Positions 59,864 through 64,000 of a stretch of 64,000 nt of DNA are shown piece after piece (position 1 is the first letter of the stretch; each line of letters opens with the position of its first letter). Source of the stretch: Sediminibacterium sp. (GTDB lineage: Bacteria > Bacteroidota > Bacteroidia > Chitinophagales > Chitinophagaceae); contig JAFWCB010000008.1 in NCBI GenBank assembly GCA_017537025.1, forward strand, positions 1 to 64,000. The letters are read 5' to 3'. The notes beneath the pieces are model-generated. The model was not told where the DNA came from and made no database searches. It saw nothing but the letters and a program-made list of their open reading frames with translations. Made by a program: the position numbers and the translations under genes.

Positions 59864-60253
59864 ATGGCAATTTCATTACATACAGTTGGCATAACTGTAA
59901 AAAACTTAGGGAAATCACTTTCCTTTTATCGTACCCTTGGGCTTCCCATTCCTGAGGGTCAAGACAACGAACACCATGTAGAGTTTACATCGGAGGAAGG
60001 CTATAGTATTGGCTTCATTCCGGAAAGTACCATGTTACATGCAAATCCAAATTGGCAAGCACCAACAGGCGATAACAGAATCAGCTTGCAATTTGCCTGT
60101 GCTTCTCCTACTGAGGTTGATGATACTTACAATAGACTTATATCGGCGGGATATCAATCTTTTAAAGAACCTTGGGATGCGTTTTGGGGACAGCGCTTCG
60201 CCCAGGTAATAGACCCCGATGGAAATAATGTTGCTTTTTTTGCACATCTATAA
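59864..60253 (+). CDS. VOC-family (glyoxalase/dioxygenase-like) protein
   Basis: From the ATG at 59864 the 129-residue protein has the VOC fold: ISLHTVGITVKNLGKSLSFYRTLGLPIPEGQDNEHHVEF, then FAQVIDPDGNNVAFFAHL. The paired beta-alpha-beta-beta-beta units bind metal; His in the LHTVGI strand is a likely ligand. Possible roles are glyoxalase-like or drug-resistance-like; none can be assigned. The longer open frame upstream has no family sequence. Confidence 0.82.
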   Translation: MAISLHTVGITVKNLGKSLSFYRTLGLPIPEGQDNEHHVEFTSEEGYSIGFIPESTMLHANPNWQAPTGDNRISLQFACASPTEVDDTYNRLISAGYQSFKEPWDAFWGQRFAQVIDPDGNNVAFFAHL

Positions 60254-60339
60254 ATTAATAACACGATCGTAGCTAGTAGAAGTATTATGCACATCCTCTA
60301 ATATTAGAGATAAACAATATCTTTATTCCAAATTGTTTA

Positions 60340-61164
60340 ATGAAAAATTTTTTACACATGAGGAATAAATTCGTATGGTCACTTAGCCTTCTATTAGTAG
60401 CGATTGGGTTACTATCTTTTGTTTATCAAAAAAATCAACAGCCTGGAGAAACACAAAAAAAAGAGTTTTATCAAGTTACTATCTATAGATATACTCGTCC
60501 ACAACAAGAGGTATTACTAGATAACTACCTGCAAAATGCATTGATACCGGCATTACATCGCTTGGGTATTAAAAATATCGGCATTTTTAAAGACATCGCA
60601 AATGACACTACTGAACAGAAAAAATTATATGTAATTATCCCAGCCACATCGGTAGAAAAATTTTACACCATAACAGAAAAACTTTCAGCCGATAAAGAAT
60701 ATCAGCAAGCTGGTGCAACATATATAAACGCACCAGTTACTGCCTCTCCTTATAATCGCCTGGAAACAATCTTGTTGAAATCATTTAAATTAGCTCCAAC
60801 ACTAAAACTCCCCTCTCTATCAGGTCCTCGTAAAGATAGGGTATACGAATTACGTAGCTATGAAAGTGCTACTGAAAAAATATTTCAAAATAAAGTGCAT
60901 ATGTTTAATGAGGGTGATGAAATTGGGCTATTCGAGAGATTAAACTTTAATGCTATTTTCTACACTGAAGTAATTGCCGGTAGCAAAATGCCCAATTTAA
61001 TGTACATGACAAGCTTTGAAAATATGCAGCAACGAAATGAACACTGGAAGAAATTTTCAGACGATCCATACTGGAAAAAATTATCTTCTATGCCGGAGTA
61101 CCAACAAAACGTTTCACATATCGACATTAATTTTTTGCGGCCTACAGAGTATTCAGACTATTAA
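60340..61164 (+). CDS. Secreted NIPSNAP-family protein
   Basis: The 274-residue protein (an ATG at 60358 is an alternative, giving MRNKFVWSLSLLLVAIGLLS) has a membrane-targeting N terminus, then a first NIPSNAP-like half (QVTIYRYTRPQQEVLLDNYLQNALIPALHRLGIKNIGIF) and a classic C-terminal NIPSNAP domain (YELRSYESATEKIFQNKVHMFNEGDEIGLFERL...MTSFENMQQRNEHWKKFSDDPYWKKL). The function of the family in bacteria is unknown. Confidence 0.78.
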   Translation: MKNFLHMRNKFVWSLSLLLVAIGLLSFVYQKNQQPGETQKKEFYQVTIYRYTRPQQEVLLDNYLQNALIPALHRLGIKNIGIFKDIANDTTEQKKLYVIIPATSVEKFYTITEKLSADKEYQQAGATYINAPVTASPYNRLETILLKSFKLAPTLKLPSLSGPRKDRVYELRSYESATEKIFQNKVHMFNEGDEIGLFERLNFNAIFYTEVIAGSKMPNLMYMTSFENMQQRNEHWKKFSDDPYWKKLSSMPEYQQNVSHIDINFLRPTEYSDY

Positions 61165-61204
61165 TAACTAGCTAAGTATAATCAAACAACAATAATCTTC
61201 GGTT

Positions 61205-62146
61205 ATGAAACAAACAATATTAGGAGCAGGTGGAGCCATCGGTATTGAATTGGCAAAAGCATTACCCGCTTATACTTCTGATATCAGACTTGTTGGTCGA
61301 AACCCCAAAAAAGTCAATGCTGATGATGAATTGTTTAAAGCCGATTTATCAAACCGCGACCAAGTAATAAAAGCAGTTGAAGGCAGTGAAGTTGTTTACC
61401 TGATGGTTGGGTTTGATTACAATACAAAACTATGGCAACAAATGTGGCCTCCACTTATACAAAATGTTATTGACGCTTGTTTACAGCATAATGCTAAACT
61501 TGTATTTTTCGATAATGTTTATGCAATAGGCGGAGATAATGTAAAGCATATCACTGAAAATTCACCCATTAGCCCCACCAGTAAAAAGGGGGAAGTGAGA
61601 GCCGAGGTTAATAAACTCATTCTTAACAGTGTTGAAAAAGGAAAACTAAACGCTATAATTGCCCGTTCCGCCGATTTTTTTGGTGCCGTAAAAGAGAAGA
61701 GTTTATTAATGAATATGGTTTATGATAATTTGGTGAAAGGGAAAAAAGCCCAATGGTTTTGTAATGCTAAAGTAGTTCATAGCACAAGTTATACGCCCGA
61801 CTTAGGGAGGGGTACCGCAATGCTTGGAAACACAAGTGAAGCGTACAATCAAATATGGAATTTGCCAACCGACCCTCAACAAATCACCGGGGAAGAATGG
61901 ATCGATTTATTTGCGAATGAAATGCAGAAAAGCAATAAATATCAAGTACTACCCGGTTGGGGAATGAAAGCACTGGGGCTATTTATTCCTATATTAAACG
62001 AAATGTATGAAATGCGTTATCAGTACGACAGGGATTATTATTTCGATAGCGCTAAATTTAATAGCCATTTTAGTTATACACCTACAACAAACGCAGATGC
62101 GGTAAAACAAACCGTTGCTGTATTGAAAATGAATAGTGGCGTATAA
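61205..62146 (+). CDS. NAD-dependent epimerase/dehydratase-like protein
   Basis: The 313-residue protein has a Rossmann start, TILGAGGAIGIELAKALPAYTSDIRLVGRNP, followed by VVYLMVGFDYNTKLWQQMWPPLIQNVIDACLQHNAKLVFFDNVYAIGG, the pattern of extended SDRs. The catalytic YxxxK is not obvious, so it may be an atypical reductase or a non-catalytic NAD(P)-binding protein. It is not clearly in an operon with hemA, which begins 150 bp downstream. Confidence 0.75.
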   Translation: MKQTILGAGGAIGIELAKALPAYTSDIRLVGRNPKKVNADDELFKADLSNRDQVIKAVEGSEVVYLMVGFDYNTKLWQQMWPPLIQNVIDACLQHNAKLVFFDNVYAIGGDNVKHITENSPISPTSKKGEVRAEVNKLILNSVEKGKLNAIIARSADFFGAVKEKSLLMNMVYDNLVKGKKAQWFCNAKVVHSTSYTPDLGRGTAMLGNTSEAYNQIWNLPTDPQQITGEEWIDLFANEMQKSNKYQVLPGWGMKALGLFIPILNEMYEMRYQYDRDYYFDSAKFNSHFSYTPTTNADAVKQTVAVLKMNSGV

Positions 62147-62263
62147 GGAATAAGATTTGCTTGGTAACCGAGCCTCAAAACGCAATCTGAGCAAGGCTAA
62201 AGCGACTTTTGTCATATTATTGCCACATTTTCATTTCCGGGCTTTCCATCTTGCCTTTGTCAA

Positions 62264-62271
62264 TAAATTTG
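62264..62271 (+). promoter_or_regulatory. Candidate -7 promoter element of hemA
   Basis: TAAATTTG matches TAnnTTTG fully and ends 24 bp before the hemA ATG, giving a short leader. A TTG at 62251 is too close to be a normal -33 element. Confidence 0.5.
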
Positions 62272-62295
62272 CAGTGAAAATACACACCTGCGTAG

Positions 62296-63354
62296 ATGGA
62301 GAAATTAGAACAGGGTTTGGTAGTAGTTGGGGTAAATTATCGAAAAACATCGCTTGAAATAAGAAGCAAGTTTGCATTTACAACCGAGTTACTGAAAAGC
62401 GTTTATCAAGAGCAAACGAGCCAGGATAACCGAAACTTTTTCATTCTGTCTACTTGCAATCGCACCGAAATTTATGGGGTGAATATACCTCCAACCAAAT
62501 ATTTCGAAATACTCAAAAAATACACTACGGCTTCGGATGAAGATATTAAGACATTTACTTTTGTAAAGCAGGGCAATGAAGCCATGAATCATTTGTTCCG
62601 TGTTTCTTCTGGCTTAGATTCACAAATACTAGGTGATTACGAAATTATTGGGCAGCTAAAAAATGCATTTTCTTTAGCAAAGACATGCGGCTGCGCAGAT
62701 GGTTATTTAGAAAAATTGGTGAATAGTGCATTACAAGCATCTCGCCAGGTTCGGAACCGAACATCTATTTCGGATGGCACAACTTCTGTTTCATATGCTG
62801 TGATTCAGCAATTGAGGCAATTCTTTGGTGATACCGAATCCCAAAATGTTTGTTTATTGGGTATGGGTAAGTTTGGTGAGCTTACATTAAAAAATTTAAA
62901 ACACTATCTACCCCAGCACAATTTGATAGTGTTAAACAGAAACGAACTTCGTTCAAAAGAGATTTCTGACAACTATAATGTTTCTTACGATTCCATTGAA
63001 AATATTGATCGTGTCATCAGAAATGCTGATATACTAGTTGTTGCCACAAGTGCCGATCACCCCCTCATTACCAAAGAACAGATTGAAAATTCGAGTGTAA
63101 AAGTTGTTTTTGATTTATCCGTACCATCGAATGTGAGTGCCGATGCAAAGTTGTTGGATGGGGTTACATTTTTTGATATTGACTCTCTTTCGGTGATAGT
63201 CAATGAAACTATGGCTAAACGCACAAACCAAGTTCCTTTAGCACTTACAATTATTGACGAACATATAGCGATATTCAGACAATGGGAAACAAGAAGATTG
63301 CTATATACTTCACCCGTTGAACCGAAAGTGCTTCCCAACATTGTTTTTAATTAA
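62296..63354 (+). CDS. hemA: Glutamyl-tRNA reductase
   Basis: The 352-residue protein catalyses the first step of C5 tetrapyrrole synthesis, reduction of glutamyl-tRNA to glutamate-1-semialdehyde. The catalytic Cys54 lies in ILSTCNRTEIYG; the conserved SGLDSQILGDYEIIGQLKNAF, the NADPH fold LLGMGKFGELTLKNL and VFDLSVPSNV follow. It is shorter than the E. coli enzyme (418 residues), lacking much of the C-terminal dimerisation helix, a known variation in Bacteroidota. hemC begins 5 bp after the stop. Confidence 0.93.
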   Translation: MEKLEQGLVVVGVNYRKTSLEIRSKFAFTTELLKSVYQEQTSQDNRNFFILSTCNRTEIYGVNIPPTKYFEILKKYTTASDEDIKTFTFVKQGNEAMNHLFRVSSGLDSQILGDYEIIGQLKNAFSLAKTCGCADGYLEKLVNSALQASRQVRNRTSISDGTTSVSYAVIQQLRQFFGDTESQNVCLLGMGKFGELTLKNLKHYLPQHNLIVLNRNELRSKEISDNYNVSYDSIENIDRVIRNADILVVATSADHPLITKEQIENSSVKVVFDLSVPSNVSADAKLLDGVTFFDIDSLSVIVNETMAKRTNQVPLALTIIDEHIAIFRQWETRRLLYTSPVEPKVLPNIVFN

Positions 63355-63359
63355 GAAAA

Positions 63360-64000
63360 GTGAGTAGAACCATTCGTATAGCAACTCGCGGCAGTGCATT
63401 GGCTTTGTGGCAGGCGAACGCAGTTAAAACTGCGCTGGAAGCGAGGGGGAATAACTGCGAGATCATTCCAATCAAAAGCAGCGGTGATATAAATCTCACT
63501 CAGCCTATCTATACCATGGGGATTTCCGGAGTTTTTACAAAAGAGTTGGATATTTCGTTATTGAATAACGAAACGGATATTGCTGTTCATTCGCTAAAAG
63601 ATGTACCTACCCAACTTGCGGAAGGTTTAGAACTTGTATCGGTATTACCAAGAGGATCATATCAAGATGTAGCGCTTATTAAAAATAAAGCTATTCTAGA
63701 AAATTCCGGCATACCTGCTAATATTGCCAGCAGCAGCTTAAGAAGAAGGGCACAATGGCTGGCAAAATACCCACATCATACAGTACAAGATATCCGCGGT
63801 AATGTGCAAACGCGTCTTCGAAAATTTCAAGAAACGCAGCAAATAGATGCCGTAATTTTTGCAAAAGCAGGATTAGAAAGATTAAACCTATTACCGGAAG
63901 ATGCGATGGTTTTAGATTGGATGCTTCCTTCTCCTGCCCAGGGAATTGTGGGAATTGTTTGTCGCGATAACAACGAGTCAATCAAAAGAATATGTAGCGA
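63360..64000 (+). CDS. hemC: Hydroxymethylbilane synthase, N-terminal part (runs off the window)
   Basis: The gene starts with GTG 5 bp after hemA and continues past the window end, giving 213 visible residues. It begins VSRTIRIATRGSALALWQAN and contains KSSGDINLTQPIYTMGISGVFTKELD, the catalytic-Asp motif HSLKDVPT, SSLRRRAQW and DIRGNVQTRL, all standard for HemC. The enzyme joins four porphobilinogen units on a dipyrromethane cofactor. The cofactor-binding Cys lies beyond the window. Coupling to hemA fits the shared pathway. Confidence 0.93.
   Translation, partial: MSRTIRIATRGSALALWQANAVKTALEARGNNCEIIPIKSSGDINLTQPIYTMGISGVFTKELDISLLNNETDIAVHSLKDVPTQLAEGLELVSVLPRGSYQDVALIKNKAILENSGIPANIASSSLRRRAQWLAKYPHHTVQDIRGNVQTRLRKFQETQQIDAVIFAKAGLERLNLLPEDAMVLDWMLPSPAQGIVGIVCRDNNESIKRICS

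Noticed and set aside
1-64000. Insertion sequences or transposases
   Set aside because: No transposase, integrase or IS-type terminal repeats with target duplications were seen in the window.
1-64000. tRNA and rRNA genes
   Set aside because: No cloverleaf or rRNA-like sequence was noticed while reading; a tRNAscan run would settle this.

Overview
The window looks like a chromosome segment from the phylum Bacteroidota, most likely the Chitinophagales. It is AT-rich, and candidate promoters match the Bacteroidota -7 element TAnnTTTG. Secreted proteins and lipoproteins are abundant, the kdp operon has the Bacteroidota layout with a truncated KdpD and an outer-membrane porin, and the right edge carries hemA-hemC. 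All family names come from reading the translations; no database search was run.

Region 1 (1-11170) is the most unusual part. It is an array of 13 small same-strand units. Each holds one or two genes followed by a 140-220 bp imperfect inverted repeat with RYYYAAC-like and GTTRRRY-like ends, the layout of integron gene cassettes with attC sites. In several units the sequence at the 5' edge is complementary to the 3' core of the same unit rather than to its partner in the array, as expected if units were inserted as circles. Two units are toxin-antitoxin modules (HigB-HigA and MntA-HepT). The others encode lipoproteins, small membrane proteins, a secreted alpha/beta hydrolase and a DUF1003 protein. 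No integrase lies in the window; by polarity it would be to the left. Two sites are internally deleted, and the array ends in a decayed site near 11.17 kb.

Region 2 (11.2-32.2 kb) holds secreted hydrolases (amidohydrolase, esterase, M14 peptidase, amidase, a PAL-like propeller), small enzymes of stress or detoxification type, and regulators (AraC, HxlR, three Crp/Fnr). Several gaps contain short pieces resembling the attC sites of region 1, so this may be the old, eroded end of the same array.

Region 3 (32.3-42.8 kb) is a potassium-uptake block: a sigma-54 response regulator, three micro-ORFs including kdpF, kdpA, kdpB, kdpC, a porin, a KdpD reduced to its cytoplasmic sensor half, and a separate histidine kinase. 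Region 4 (42.9-48.1 kb) has a flavin amine oxidase and a small AraC-containing redox or stress operon. Region 5 (48.2-55.7 kb) is a two-component system followed by mgtC, a 62-residue membrane protein, mgtA and a second porin, so two P-type ATPase cation systems here each have an outer-membrane porin and a nearby two-component system. Region 6 (55.7-62.1 kb) has scattered small enzymes and a fourth Crp/Fnr regulator. Region 7 (62.3-64.0 kb) starts the tetrapyrrole pathway with hemA and a truncated hemC.
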